Assembly (NCBI GenBank): GCA_019188255.1 | Contig: JAETXT010000014.1 | Span: forward strand, 1,426,001-1,490,000 | DNA length: 64,000 nt | Direction of reading: 5' to 3' | From: Verticillium longisporum | Lineage: Eukaryota; Ascomycota; Sordariomycetes; Glomerellales; Plectosphaerellaceae | In this document: positions 43,372 through 55,400 of the stretch, in pieces | Position numbering within the stretch: position 1 is the first letter of the stretch | Layout of the letters: the number at the start of each line of letters is the position of its first letter | Translations under genes and position numbers: made by a program | The notes under the pieces: model-generated | What the model saw: only the letters and a program-made list of their open reading frames with translations | Told to the model about the DNA's origin: nothing | Databases searched by the model: none

Positions 43372-46300
43372 ATGCCAGCAGCCATGGGCGAAGAGGGCCA
43401 TGCCATGACTCCGGGAGCGACAATACCCGGGCTGGCTGGGACGGTATCCTCTACGACATCGCCATCAACCTCCCCCTCGACCTCGCCGCCGGCTTCACTT
43501 CACCCGTCTAACCCACCATCGTCATCACGGTCGCACCTGCATGCGCATCGCCAGAGCCACAACTCGTCAAAGCTGCCGGCGTTTCGGTTTGCTGATCGAG
43601 ACCTCAACAAGCAACAGTCGTTGCCACTGCCGACCCTGCCGCAACCTTCAGAGCAGAGCCAACTGTCGTCGGCGCCCGTCTCGCCCAATTCGGGAGTGAT
43701 TGACCTCGACGCTCCTCCATCAGGCATTTACCTGTCGGACAACATGACTAGGGGGGGCAGTACCGGCAGCAGGAGGAGCAGCAGAAGCAGCAACAGCAGC
43801 AGCAGCAGCAGTCATAGCGCATCTCAGCCCCCTAATTCGATGCACGTTAGCGGGGTCGCCAGTGCAGGCCTGCGTAACCATCCCCCCCGGACCACGAGCA
43901 AAAGCACGCGGTCGGGCCGCCACAGTGGTAGGGACAGCCCTAACAGCGGCGGCGGCGCCCCGGCCGGCGCCCAGGACCATAGCCAGAGTCCACGCGAAAT
44001 CAAAAACACGACTCGGATTGGCACAAGCAACTCGATCCCCCGCATGACAACACACCATGCGCAGTCCTCGCAGCAACACCAACACCACAATCAACAACAG
44101 CCTGCCCAAGACACCCGCCAGACTTCTACCTCGTACCCACCACGAACGCGATTTTCAAAACGTGATTCGATCCCGGAAGATCAGGAACTGTCTCCTCCAC
44201 GTACACGACCGCGCTCGCGCGCATCGACCCTACAGACGTCCCCTCAACCGACTTTTGCGACAACGCCCGCGACCTCTTCGTCAACACGCCCCTCCTCCTT
44301 GCCTCATTCACCTGCCGCTGCCGGGTCACGGGAGCACGCATCACCTGACGTCGCAGGCGCTGCAGAGACACCTTCGGCAGGCGCAAAGACACAACACCGC
44401 CGAGCTCCTGCATCCAACACATCAAATGGTCTCGACAGCCCTGCAGGCCATTCGCCCTCTCTGAACACGCATCACCGCCTTCAATCCATCGACACGGCGC
44501 ACTCGACGCAGCTGTCTGGCTCCGGACCCGAACACACCACAAAGGAGTGGGCTCAAGGCCAGCGCGAGTTGCTCCTGCCTAAGACGCTGCAGAGCACAAC
44601 GTCAACGGAGGAAAAGAGGCAGACCGTCCGTTCGCGACCTCCTCTTTCCTTCCGAGCGCCCAGCAACACGTCTGCATCCGTTCGCGTCGCACCTATCCGA
44701 TCATTCCGCTCCTCCGGTTCCCGTCGCAGTTTTGGCCTGGATATGAACTCGCCCTCGACCCATGCCGGGGACTCATCCGGCGACGATTACTCGTACACTG
44801 ATTCGAATCAGCGCGACCGGACGTTGCGCGCCCTCGAGGGCAGACCCGACGACGAAATGATCCATGACACGACCCCACCCGATTCTGCACGACGAGATCA
44901 TCTCGTGGATGGTGATGACACAACCGGCGATGTCTTCATGAAAATCGCCAGGGAAGAACCTCGCCGCCGCGCTGCCGACGAAAACTCGTCGGCAGAGGAT
45001 CCGCGAACTGTCGTAAGTGGGAGGTCTTTTTCCATGGGTTCTGCTTTATCTGTTTCGGGTTGACGCCTAGCGCCATCCACAATGGCCGTGCTCAAACAGG
45101 CCCATCCATCCATTTGTTCGCCGCGGGGTGCTCAAGTGATCATCGCACGGATCGACTCGGTTGATCTTGGTTCCCGCCTGTCACCACATTCCCTTCCCAC
45201 GTTTCATTCTCCCGATTGTCCCTTCGCTGCCTCCAATTCTCCGTGCCTCGCTTATCATCCCGCTTCTGATGTGAACAATCGACATTGTCTTGCATACATT
45301 CCTGTGATCAAAATAGCGTTTGGAATGAATGAATACAAACTAACAGACAACCAGTCTCGAGTCACTCGATCATCGCATCGACGACCCCTATCTGTCGCTG
45401 TACCCTCTTCCTACCAGTCCACGTCACCGCCCCGTGTCACCCGTCGGCTTTCTGACCAACAGGAGACATCCCGGTCAAGATCGCGACTTACCGATGATCG
45501 CGACGCGGCAGAGGCCGCGGTTCGCGATCTGCCGTACCGTGGTTTGTTGCGGGAGAAGGCTGCCTCAAGTCATCCTGGTGAAGATTCCCGACAAGCGAGG
45601 CTTCTGAACACAGGGTACCGCAACTCTCCGACGACGCCCCGATCTTTGGCGTTCCAGGACTCTCCGGCAGACAGCTCGTCGTACAGCAGGAGACGCACAT
45701 CGGTCACTGATAGCAACCCGGGCCCTGCCAGCCGCAATTCTGCTTACAGACAATCTCATCTGGCATACGGACACCCTAGGACCTTCAACTCATCCCCCTG
45801 GCGTCTCGCCAGGCGGAACCGCATCGTCATGACACGCATCACGGAGGTAGCCAGGGCATCGAAGGCACGGAGTCGACGGCCTCGACAACAGCCCCGTCCA
45901 CAGTTTGGGATGAGCTGGACGATCTGAAATCGCGAATTCATCGCTTGGAGCTGACGGGAAAGCTGCCTTCTACCTCTAGTGCAGCCATTCACAAGGTGCT
46001 TGACGAACGCCCAGCCACTGCCACGAACACGACCGTTTCGACGTCACCAAAACACAACAACGGAAACGCAACAGTCCTTGGTGACGCTAGCAGCACAACG
46101 TCTTCCCAGCGAGAGGCTCAGCCGCTGCTCTTCTCGGCCATCAACCGGACCAAACCTCTCTTGAGCGCTGAAGTGTCCAAGGCACTCGAGACGGCTGCGA
46201 CTGAGGCTGTAGCACTTGTCGTCATGATGGGCACAGCTGGTCAGCCGGGCCCAATCTCAAGCGGCGCGAGCACCATCGGCGCTGGGACAAACCTGACAGA

Positions 46301-47240
46301 TCGACAACTTCGACGACGCGCGGAGGGTGTGTGTCGCAGTTTGACAGAGCTTGTCTTGGCCTTGAGCGAAGAGGCAACCCAACCTCAGAACAAAACAGTC
46401 ACGATCAAGACGAGTGGGTCACCACAAAAAGAAGGCCCAACTACTCCCACCATCACCAAGAGCTTCCCAAGACTGGACATCCAGCGTCGGGGAAGCGTGA
46501 CGAACAATGACGCGCCGGCAACAACCAACGAGCCCAGCCCACGCGCCATGTCCAAGCTGGAGGAGAGAAGAAGCACAATGCTCAACTCCACGGCGCTTCC
46601 GAGCCCGCGTTTCGCCCTTGCGCCTCCCGTATCGTCCACACCCACGGAAGCCTCCCACGGCGTTGCTCGCAAGTCTTCCCTGTTCATCGGTCGAACTCGG
46701 CGCGCTGCTACCGAAGAGCCTGAAGAAGGCCGCCGCTCATCCATGCTACTCAGGACTCGACGGGCAGGAACAGAGGAGCCGGAGGAGGGCCGAAAGACCT
46801 CACTACTCCGCGAGCGCAGAGGCACCAACGAACACGACGACGATGAGCCTCGCTTCAGGGCTCCATCCCGAGCTCAAACCGAAGTAGCACAAAACCGCGC
46901 TGCCTCTCACCACTTTCAGACACAACCTCCTACACTTGACCCGTCGTCGAACAATTCTGCCCTTCCCCGCCGACGAATTGGATCGTCGGCGCTCAACCCT
47001 TCTCGACTCGCGTCCCCCTCCACTCCCTCAGCATTGGGTGGACGCCGATACTTCGAGCGTTCGACACCTGATCGCGATGGCAACAGCGTCGCAGACAAGT
47101 TGGCGGAAGAACGAGGACAACGACACCTGTCCCTCGGCCAAAACTCCTTACTCAACCGGACAGCCAGCTTTCTACGGAGGCCCAACCGCGAGAGCATGGC
47201 AAATGCCTCTACCTCGGCACAAACAGGTGGTTACAGATGA
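43372..47240 (+). CDS. Long Ser-rich disordered protein (often labelled LPXTG-like in fungi), with one apparent 1-nt frame break
   Basis: Exon 1 is 43372-45012 and exon 2 45355-47240, with an unusually long 342-nt intron (GTAAGT ... CTAACAG ... ACCAG). Phase 0 joins EDPRTV to SRVTRSSHRRPL. Frame is lost at the C5 run 45794-45798; one added C joins FNSSP to LASRQAEPHRHDTHH and the total becomes exactly 1176 codons (1175 aa). Most of the chain is Ser/Thr/Pro/Arg-rich with poly-Ser, His/Gln-rich (QQHQHHNQQQ) and repeat-like segments (RAATEEPEEGRRSS / RAGTEEPEEGRKTS). The conserved core is TVWDELDDLKSRIHRLELTG, a short coiled coil. I recall this core from fungal proteins named for a chance LPXTG match, which is not a sortase signal here. 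Function unknown. An alternative start at 43384 has a better context (GCCATGG). Confidence 0.75.
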
Positions 47241-48179
47241 CGGATGATGAACCACACCCTTGCATAAATGATTCACATGTATTATTTTTCTTCTCTTCTC
47301 TCTCACCCAGGCGTTAACCCCGCCCACTTGTTTTTTTCCTTTTCTGCTTTTTCTTCATAGTTGGCGAAGGGTTCTGATTTCTCTGTGGTTTCGCTGCTGG
47401 TCCTCCTCGCTTGTATGACCTACGATGATACATGACGGGCCCCCTTCTTGTTTGTTTACGGCCTCCTTCGGGAAAGGCATTTGGCCATCCTGAGCAAGCA
47501 AACGGCATATTGTGCATCAGCCGGATTGAAAAACTGCACAAAGATATGAAGGGGAGGATGGTCTGACGAAGCAGATGTGCAGAGCTGGCACTCTTTTCCT
47601 TATTTCCACGAAGCTGGTTGGACAGCACTGTCTTGGGTCGAATTGACCTCAGCCATAGCCGCTGTTACAGTCGCACGATGATTTGCCTGGAGTCTTGGTG
47701 TTATGGATAGGGTAGACAGCTGAATAATGTATGACATGTGTAGTTCACTCTTGGCTTTTGGCCATTGAAACGTGGGGGTTCTGCTCAGATGAAGGTCGTT
47801 GTCAGCCTCGCGGTCAATTTGTGAGTCAAACGGCGACCTGATGCACACCAACCAAGGCCCCACAAATTTTGAGGACCTCCAGAAGCCTAAGGCTTGAGTT
47901 TGGATAAGAACCACTTCAAGCTTCATCCTCGTCCACGTTTTCATCGCTCGCCCTCTTCCTTTACTTCTTCAATCCGCGAGACACTCGAGGTGAACATTCA
48001 AAAGGCTGATGCGGCCTTTCTCATCCGCAGCCCATCGTCAAACCCGGCTCTCCACGTGGCTTGCACTGCACATCCGACAGGAAGCCACACATCAGTACAC
48101 GCCAGCGCAGAGATCGCCCTTGGCCCACCAGCTCCACACTCAACGAGGTACTAGAGGGAGCGCGCGACGACAAAGGACC
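47241..48179. other. Intergenic region before TPT1
   Basis: 0.94 kb. T-rich tracts near 47283-47356 probably belong to the 3' end of the preceding gene. Frames are up to 114 codons with no domain. Confidence 0.5.
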
Positions 48180-49163
48180 ATGGCTGACGACCTGGGCGGC
48201 AATGCGGCGCACCTGGCTCTCGAGGACAAGGCGGCCGCGGGCGGGGGCGGACGCGGTGGCAGGAGAGGGGGCGGTGGCAGGGGCGGCGGCCGGCCGCAGG
48301 ACCGGAACATGCTCGTGTCCAAGGCGCTGTCGAGGCTGTTGAGGCATCAAGCTGAGAATGCGGGGGTGAAGCTCGATGAGGGTGGGTGGGCCAAGGTTGA
48401 CGAAGTGGTAAGTCGTCGTTGTTGTCTTTCGCTACGTATCCTGGCTGTCGGATCTCGGGTCTCCGGCTCCGTCCCTGCTGCTTCACTCTAGATTCTCTGG
48501 CTTAACTCTCCTCCAGCTTGCTTATGGGCCTATCCGCTCGCTCAAGGTTACGCTGCCCGACGTACGATCCGTCATTGAGAACTCGGACAAGACGCGGTTC
48601 GCTATCAAGCCCAACCCGGCCACCAATCCGGCTCTCGACGAGACGTCTACGGACCCGTCGCACTACCTCATCCGCGCCAATCAGGGACACAGCATCAAGC
48701 TTGACTCTGCCGCGCTTCTCACGCCCATCACGGCCGCGGCTGGCAACATTCCCGCAACGGTGTTCCACGGGACGTTCCTTGCCGTGTGGCCCGCCATCGA
48801 GGCGTCCGGCGGCCTGAAGAGGATGGGTCGGAATCACGTGCATTTTGCTACGGCTCTGCCGGAGGAGACGAAGAAGGAGGTCAGCGGCATGAGGAGAGAT
48901 GCCGAGGTTTTGGTTTATGTGGATGTCGAGGCCGCACTGAAGGAGGGGATTGAATGGTGGATCAGCGACAACGGGGTCGTGCTAACAGAGGGCGACAGGG
49001 AGGGGGTGGTGCCGTCCAAGTTCTTCAAAGAGGTCGTGGGACGGGCGGCGGCCGTGGGTCTGCTTTGGAAGGACGGAGAGAAGGTGGCTGATATACCGGA
49101 GGGCATTAAGGGCAGGACGCCGCCAGGGAGGAGGGGCGGAAGGGGACGAGGACGTGGAGGGGC

Positions 49164-49167
<4 letters not shown>
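48180..49167 (+). CDS. TPT1: tRNA 2'-phosphotransferase
   Basis: Two exons, 48180-48407 and 48517-49167, with a 109-nt intron (GTAAGT ... CTTAACTCTCCTCCAG), giving 292 aa. The start MADDLGGNAAHLALEDKAAA lies in a good context; a Gly/Arg (RGG-like) stretch follows. The KptA/Tpt1 fold shows as SKALSRLLRHQAENAGVKLD, GGWAKVDEV|LAYGP, RFAIKPN, YLIRANQGHSIKLD, VFHGTFLAVWPAIEASGGLK and RMGRNHVHFATALP, with the catalytic R-H-x-R-type residues in LLRHQ, GHS and NHVHF. Tpt1 removes the 2'-phosphate left at the junction by fungal tRNA ligase, passing it to NAD+. The C-terminus is another RGG-type tail (RRGGRGRGRGGA). The stop codon's AG is the first unit of a (GA)n microsatellite. Confidence 0.93.

Positions 49168-49203
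<36 letters not shown>
49166..49203. repeat. (AG)n microsatellite abutting the TPT1 stop codon
   Basis: About 19 AG units starting at the last two bases of the TAG stop. It lies in the 180-bp gap between the convergent TPT1 and dsRBD-like genes. Confidence 0.9.
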
Positions 49204-49205
<2 letters not shown>

Positions 49206-49347
49206 TCAATACATTCTCTTAACTCCTGAAAGCGATTGACTGGCTCTCGCCCACGTAGTTAACTATCTGGCTGGCGAAATTCGTCTGGTCACGGTGCAAC
49301 CCCTTCACTTGATCAAACAGACTTACTCTCAAACTTGGGTCCGTGTA

Positions 49348-50524
49348 TCAAAGAAGCCCCCCCTCGAGAAACACCTTTGCAACCTGCTCCCGGTTCTCCT
49401 TTACCCCGACCATCCACTCCAAAACCGCCTCGGCACTCTTCTCCTTCGCAGCCTTCTTGGTTAACACGCCCGAGAACGCGCCGAGCCCCGCAGGCGGTAG
49501 ATGATGGTCGCCAAAGTCGGCCGTCACTGACCAGGTGTTCCCATTGCCGGCGTCAGCAATACAGTCGTAGCGCGGCTGCGGGAGTTTGAGAACTCGAGCG
49601 AGCTCCGCGACCTGGCCTGCTACCGGCTGTGGTTCGCTTCGTGGCACAGAGTCGCCAGGCGCGGGGATGCTTGGGGGCGGGTTGCTGTTGGCCTGGAACA
49701 GAGAACGCGGCTGAATCGCATCGCTGCTGAAGGGCGCAATGGAGAGGCCGAGGATGACGCTTGTTGGCGGTAAATTCTGTCGAGGTACTTCCCCGTCCTG
49801 GAAGCCTTGCCGCTTGGTAGGAGGCGTTGCCTCTGTCTGGGCAGGCGATGCCGCTGTCGGAAATGGTGCTGCCGCTGTTGGGAGTGGTGCTGCAGGCGTG
49901 GGTTTTCGCTTGGATGGCACAACCACCTTGGAGACAGCTTGGGAAAGATCCATCCTGTTGTTCGATATCAGGTACTCGCAAACCGACCGGGCAGCGTGCT
50001 GCTTCGCATCCTGCAAGCTCGTCAGCGTCGAGACTGGTGCTTGTTTACGACAACGGACGACTCACCTGTTTGCGTGCGAACACCGGCCCTGCCCCGTCGG
50101 CCGCGGCCCCGTAGCCATCACGAGGAAACGGACCTTCGCTATTGGGAAGCTCGGTGAAACATCTCCATTTCAAATCTGTGCCTTTGCCAACTGGGTTTGG
50201 AAGGTGGACGGGTTTATCGGTGAATATGATATCAGATGTATGATGGTGGACCTGAAGGTAGTCTAGGTAGTTTGGGGTCAGTACGAGCTCCAGGTCTGAG
50301 ATATGGCATGGTCAGATTTCGAGTGACATACGTAGCAAAGTAGATACCCAGTTGATGTCATCGGTGGCTTCCTCTGGAGATGCTTGAGGGGGTGGGACTA
50401 GGGTATAAATTGCGGCCCTTTCAGCATTAGTGAGAGGCGCCGCGGTGCCGAAGTTGCGCTCATAATCCTCCTTCTCGGAGATGAATCTCTTAAGGCCTTC
50501 CCAGTCAATATCGTATGGAGCCAT
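49348..50524 (-). CDS. Protein with two divergent dsRNA-binding-like regions, function unknown (361 aa)
   Basis: Exons (complement): 50332-50524, 50066-50295 and 49348-50010. Intron 2 is 55 nt (GTGAGT ... TTGCAG); intron 1 is only 36 nt (GTATGT ... CTGACC ... CTCAG). The start is MAPYDIDWEGLKRFISEKED. Region 1 (about 67-155) reads LTPNYLDYLQVHHHTSDIIF ... LKWRCFTELP ... GYGAAADGAGPVFARKQDAK, then QHAARSVCEYLI. Region 2 (about 275-350) reads RYDCIADAGNGNTWSVTADF ... GLGAFSGVLTKKAAKEKSAE, then AVLEWM. Both end in the xKKxAKxxAAxxxL-type helix of dsRBDs, but the first is atypical. The linker is Ala/Pro-rich. I know no named orthologue; an RNA-binding role is inferred from fold-like spacing. Convergent with TPT1. 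Confidence 0.75.
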
Positions 50525-51007
50525 GGCGCAGACGTTGTCGAGGCGCGGCCTTTGTTTGACTTGAGGTCACTAACGTCAGGATTGAGTTGTCAAGCGGGGT
50601 TCCAACATGGAAAGGCTGCGGAACCCATGAAAAGGCCAGATCGGTTGGCCGCTCAGCATCACCACCCAGCCTACCCAATCGCGAGTGAACATGCAAGCCT
50701 GGCAGATGACATATGCGCAAATGGTTCGACGCACTTTGATTGGAAGTCACAATAGAGTATCAAAGTTGTATGCGCTTGAATGCAGCATCCGCGAACCACT
50801 GTGCACACGCAAGAAAACCTGCCGTCCCAGGGTACGATGGGGTGTATGTCTCTCCTTGGAACGCCGTAAAATGGACATGAAGAATAACGCCTGAAATCGG
50901 GGTCCCTTTCCTATGGCCACAGATGTCGCGAGGCCGGATGTGGGTATCAAAGGCAGAAAACGGGCGACCAGCACGAGTGCGCGTCTTCTCTGCTGGTAGA
51001 ATCGGCA
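50525..51007. other. Spacer between EFG1 and the dsRBD-like gene
   Basis: 483 bp, the promoter of the 50524-start gene and the 3' end of EFG1. No domain-bearing frame. Confidence 0.5.
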
Positions 51008-51921
51008 TCACTCAAAGAAGCCCTCACCGTCATCATCTTCCTCTTCACCCGCATCAATCTCCCAATTGCCTGTCCTCTTGACCTCCTTCTTGTTCGGCTT
51101 CTCCTTCGCATGATGCTTCTTATCCTGTGCCTCCTTGGGCTTTTCGGCAGGCGCAGGCCTGAAACTCGTCTCGGGCATGGCCTTCGCTGGAAGGCCGACT
51201 GCGTCTCGCCTGTCGCGAAGCTTCTCCAACGCCGCAGGACCCTCTTCCATGAGCTTCTCCATGACATGCCACATCGGAGGCTTGTCTTCTGGGTTCTCGC
51301 TGAAGACCGGTTTCGGTACCCCAGGAGCCCTGGCGTTTTCGGATTCCGTTGGTTTCGCATCGCCGTCTTCCCTGGTCTTCGGCCACAGGCTGATGTAGGG
51401 CTCAAGGTGTGGGAAGTAGTGCGTGTATGCAATGTCAACTTCAGACATGTGAACATCTGCCTCCAGCTTTGCCTTCTTCTCAGGATCCTCCGCCTCTTTC
51501 AGGGCTCGTTGAAACTTCTTCAGCCGGCGAGTAGCCTTTTGGCGTTCTGAAGGGGGCAAATATCAGCAAGTCAATTCACAAAGCTTTGTACTGAATGCCT
51601 TGGCTTACCAAAGAATCGAACCATGTGGTATCTCCCGATCATGTCGCTTCGCATCTTCCTGACCTTGTCCTCCCCCTTCTGGTTTTGCAAGCTTTGGATC
51701 TCCTGCTCGAGGTCATGGCGAATGGTCGCTGGCATATTCGAGTTGCGCTGCAATTGCCTCTTGATGTCTCTGATACGCTTCTGCTTCCACTTCTTGCTGA
51801 CTTGCGGGCGCCCATCGCTGTTGCTGGGCTTGAACTTCTTGTTGGAATGTCTAGGGCCGGTCGAGGGTCCCTCTTCGGGAGCGCCCTCCTCGAGCTGTTC
51901 GGAAAAGGATCGCTTGCTCAT
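51008..51921 (-). CDS. EFG1: rRNA-processing protein EFG1
   Basis: Two exons (complement), 51609-51921 and 51008-51546, with a 62-nt intron (GTAAGC ... TTCAG), giving 283 aa. The start MSKRSFSEQLEEGAPEE leads into VSKKWKQKRIRDIKRQLQRN, DLEQEIQSLQNQKGEDKVRK and MIGRYHMVRFF|ERQKATRRLK, a continuous highly charged coiled coil typical of the Efg1 family. AYTHYFPHLEPYISLWP follows near residue 150. The C-terminus is Lys/Glu-rich and ends GNWEIDAGEEEDDDGEGFFE. In yeast Efg1 is a nucleolar protein needed for 18S rRNA maturation (this is not the Candida transcription factor of the same name). It is divergent from SEA4; an RRPE-like AAAAATTT at 52056-52063 lies in the shared promoter. Confidence 0.9.
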
Positions 51922-52463
51922 GGCGAAATGCAGAAAACTGTGTATATGGAAGATGCCTCGAGGACGCAATGTTGGATCTGCGCTGGCGACAGTGTCAGGT
52001 TTTGCGAGGTCGCGTCTTGCTGGTGATTCTATCATTCAACCAGAGGTGCAACTTCAAAAATTTGGGGCCAAGTCTGTTTTCTTATCGGTTGGTTGCTTAT
52101 CGCAGTGCTAACCCTTGTTGACCCCGCGAGCGACCGGTTTAGGCCTAGCGCGACCGACTGCCAGACAGCTGTTGGTGCTGGAGCTCGACTACGAGAGCTT
52201 CTTGCCATGCATGTACTTGACCTGCTTTGGACGCCTCATTCGTTTACAGTCGCAAACCCTCTCATCTTCATTGGGATATGCATGGTTCCTCACAGAGGTG
52301 ATTGAACGGATGTCTTGACTCGTAAACACCGTATAATTGGCGCCCGAGCGCCATTCGAGCCAGCGCATTCCGACGCCTCTCATCACAACCCCGGCTCGGA
52401 CTCACAATACGCTTCATCTCACCCAGAGTCTCAAGACGGCCCTAGCCGTACATACTCACCGGC
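51922..52463. promoter_or_regulatory. Divergent EFG1/SEA4 promoter with RRPE-like site
   Basis: 542 bp head-to-head gap. TTCAAAAATTTGG at 52053-52065 resembles the ribosome-biogenesis RRPE motif seen twice before NOC3/NIP7. Function inferred. Confidence 0.45.
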
Positions 52464-55400
52464 ATGGACCGCCCCGAGCCTGGACTGATCAAATGGTCGC
52501 CTCTTGCTGGTCATAACAGGTTCATTCACATCAACCTGCAGCACCGCGTGGTTCAGCTTTATGAACCCAACGGCGTCGCCCAGCAGGGCAGATTCGACTA
52601 CAAGCAGATATCCAAGCATGACGACTTTCCGGCTTTGACAACGTATGACTGGTCACCAAGCTTCCCCGGCCTCCTCGCAGTAGGCGGCCAAAATGGCGGT
52701 GTCAACCTGCTCAGGATGGACGACAACTCCAGTGACTACATCGAGCTCGGCCTCAAAATGACCAGAATGTGCCAGGCCGTCGCTTTCAACACGCAAGGCA
52801 TTCTTGCTGTAGGTCTTGAGCGGGTGCGCATGGACCAGAGTCTTCATATCTGGGATCTGAACCGACTTTCCATGGACAAAGTCGCCAAGGGCTTCGCGAA
52901 AGACATGGCTCCCTTTACCGAACCGGTCACGCGACTGGAGCATAGCGCCTCAATATCGAGTATCAAGTTCTTCGAAGACAACCCCCAGACTCTCGTCATC
53001 GGTCTCAAATCCCAGGGACTACGTGTCTATGATCTACGAGATCCAAGCACAGCGAAGCTACAGTTCTCCACTCGGTGCAACAACAACTTGGCCATCGACC
53101 CAGATCCGAACTACTTTGCGTCTTCCGCACTCGACCAGCCCGGTGTTCTCGTGTGGGATCGGCGAGCCACCAGCCGTGCCGTCGCATCTCCTGCCTACTT
53201 GAGTGCCGTTGACGAGGAAGAAGTCTCCTGGGGCGCTGCCCTATCACTCCAGAACGCTGTCGAGACGGACGAACCGTCACTCGGGGACAGCAAACATTCT
53301 TTAGTCCGCTCATTACGCTACTGCCGCGACCACAGAGGGCTTTTGGGTGTTCTCACACGCACTGGTCAGCTCAAGGTACTTCAGACTAACAGGGAACACA
53401 CGTCAGCAGAGATGGAATTGGCTGGAAGCCCGGAGCTCATGCAAGTCAAGAAGTCATACGAGATGGATGTCAACTTCTCCGACTCCAACAGCAAGAATGA
53501 TCGAATTGTGTCATTTGACTGGGTGACTCTGGGTTCCAACCCTCTCCAGCCCCGTGTATTGGTCCTCCGCGCCAACGGGGCCATGGAAATACTCGAACAG
53601 CCATCACACGCATCCGACCATTTGTATAAACTCTCATCTTGGAAATCGCCTCATCGGGGCCTTGAAGGTTTGAAAGTCTTCAATTCCGGTGATATGGCTC
53701 AGTGCTGACCTGACCTGATTGCAGATGGCGCGGGCTACCAAAGCCTCCTCAACTTTGAGCCTTCGCAATGCGCTGACATGTACGGGCCGCTGTTACTAGA
53801 ACAAGCCCTTTCCGACGTGCCTCTCTTCGGTAAAAAGAAAGCAAACATTCCGGCCGTCATTGAGAAGACGCTGCGATCCAATCCGTCGGCGGCAGATGTC
53901 AAGACTGAGCGACCCTCTCACTTGAGCATCTATCCGGAGACTCTACATGGCCACTCCATAGCTGTAAGCCTACGAACCATGCGAGATGTGGCTGGGAAGA
54001 AGGCATCGAAGCAAAAGAAGGCCAGTGCGACGACTGATCATGCCACCGAAAATGGCGCGGTAGGCGAAGTAGCCGACGAGATCGCAGACTTGTCAGTTTC
54101 AGAGGAGGGACCCAAATCTTGCCGACAGCTTCACGAAGATCTCTTATCAGTGCTGCCGCAAGCAAACTGGTTGAATCCCGAGGCGCAATCTGACATCGAT
54201 CATGCGATGCTCCTGCGCGCCAAGGAGAGATATCTTTTTGACCCTGCCAGGAACAGAGCTGTAGTTTCTGATGACCTGTGGCTTCGCTACTTGTGGGACT
54301 GGATAGCAGGTAGGCTCTCTTATATTTTCGCACGCATGTCGATGAGCGGATGCGGTCTGACTTGCCATAGATGCCGAGGACGCTGCCGAGGACGGTGGCA
54401 TGAAGCTTCACCCCTTAGATCTCAGCTACATGGGTGTGGCTACGATCTGGGGCAATGACCTGGGTACGTAACGAAAGAGACCCGGACGTGGCACGCAAAC
54501 TCATGGTGAACAGGAAACAAGCCTTCCTCGAGACTTCCCGAAGCATCGCCAATTCCCGAAGTCACACTGTGGGAGAAGTGTATCGGCAACATTTGCAAGA
54601 AACGGCGTCTGCCGAGATATCAAGGGGCTCACACAAAAAAGCCTTTTCACAGACAGCTTTGTCTCGATATTTGCACGTGGGGAGACACGACGCGGCACGA
54701 GCAAGACGATAGCCCGCCAGTAGGGAACGGAGACTACCCGAGCCCTCTGCACACAATGGAAACGGCTCGGGCACTGTTCAGGGGCGAGATTGGCAAAGCG
54801 GTCCAGATCCTGAAGAAGGCGAGCGCGGACCACCCAGAGCTTCTCTTCGTTTCACTCGCCCTTCAGCTTATCGACAAGGGTGACAAGCGGCTCGCGAAAG
54901 AGCAGCTGGATTTTGACGTGGCGTTGGCATCAAAGACAGACCCCTATCTCAGAGCTATTTCGTCACTCATTGCGACGGGAGACTGGACGGCGGTGGCAAA
55001 TCAAAAGTCGCTGCCCCTCTCCGACCGAGCCTACGTAGCATTCCGAACCTTTGACGACACGCAACTTACCAAGTGGCTCGGCGAGCAGGTATCGATCGCG
55101 ACGGAGACGGGCGATATTGAAGGAATTGTCTTATTCGGCATCACGGACCGTATGGTTGACGTGTTTGCCAAGTACGTCGGCAAGTTTAACGATTTCCAGA
55201 CGGCGACGCTCGTCATGTCAATCTGCGCGCCGCGATACATCGACGATTACCGGTGCACGGCCTGGCGCAACGCCTACCGGGCTTATCTTCAGCGTCACAA
55301 GGCATTCTTCCTGCGAACCAAATTTGAGGTGGAGAGCACGAAAAAGAGCAAGCGCGACGGCAGACCGACGATCAAGCCGCCATCGCGGCAGATTGCCCTC

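Noticed and set aside
44057..44464. LPXTG sortase anchor in the 43372 gene family label
   Set aside because: Fungi have no sortase; the label rests on a chance motif match and there is no signal peptide or membrane anchor.
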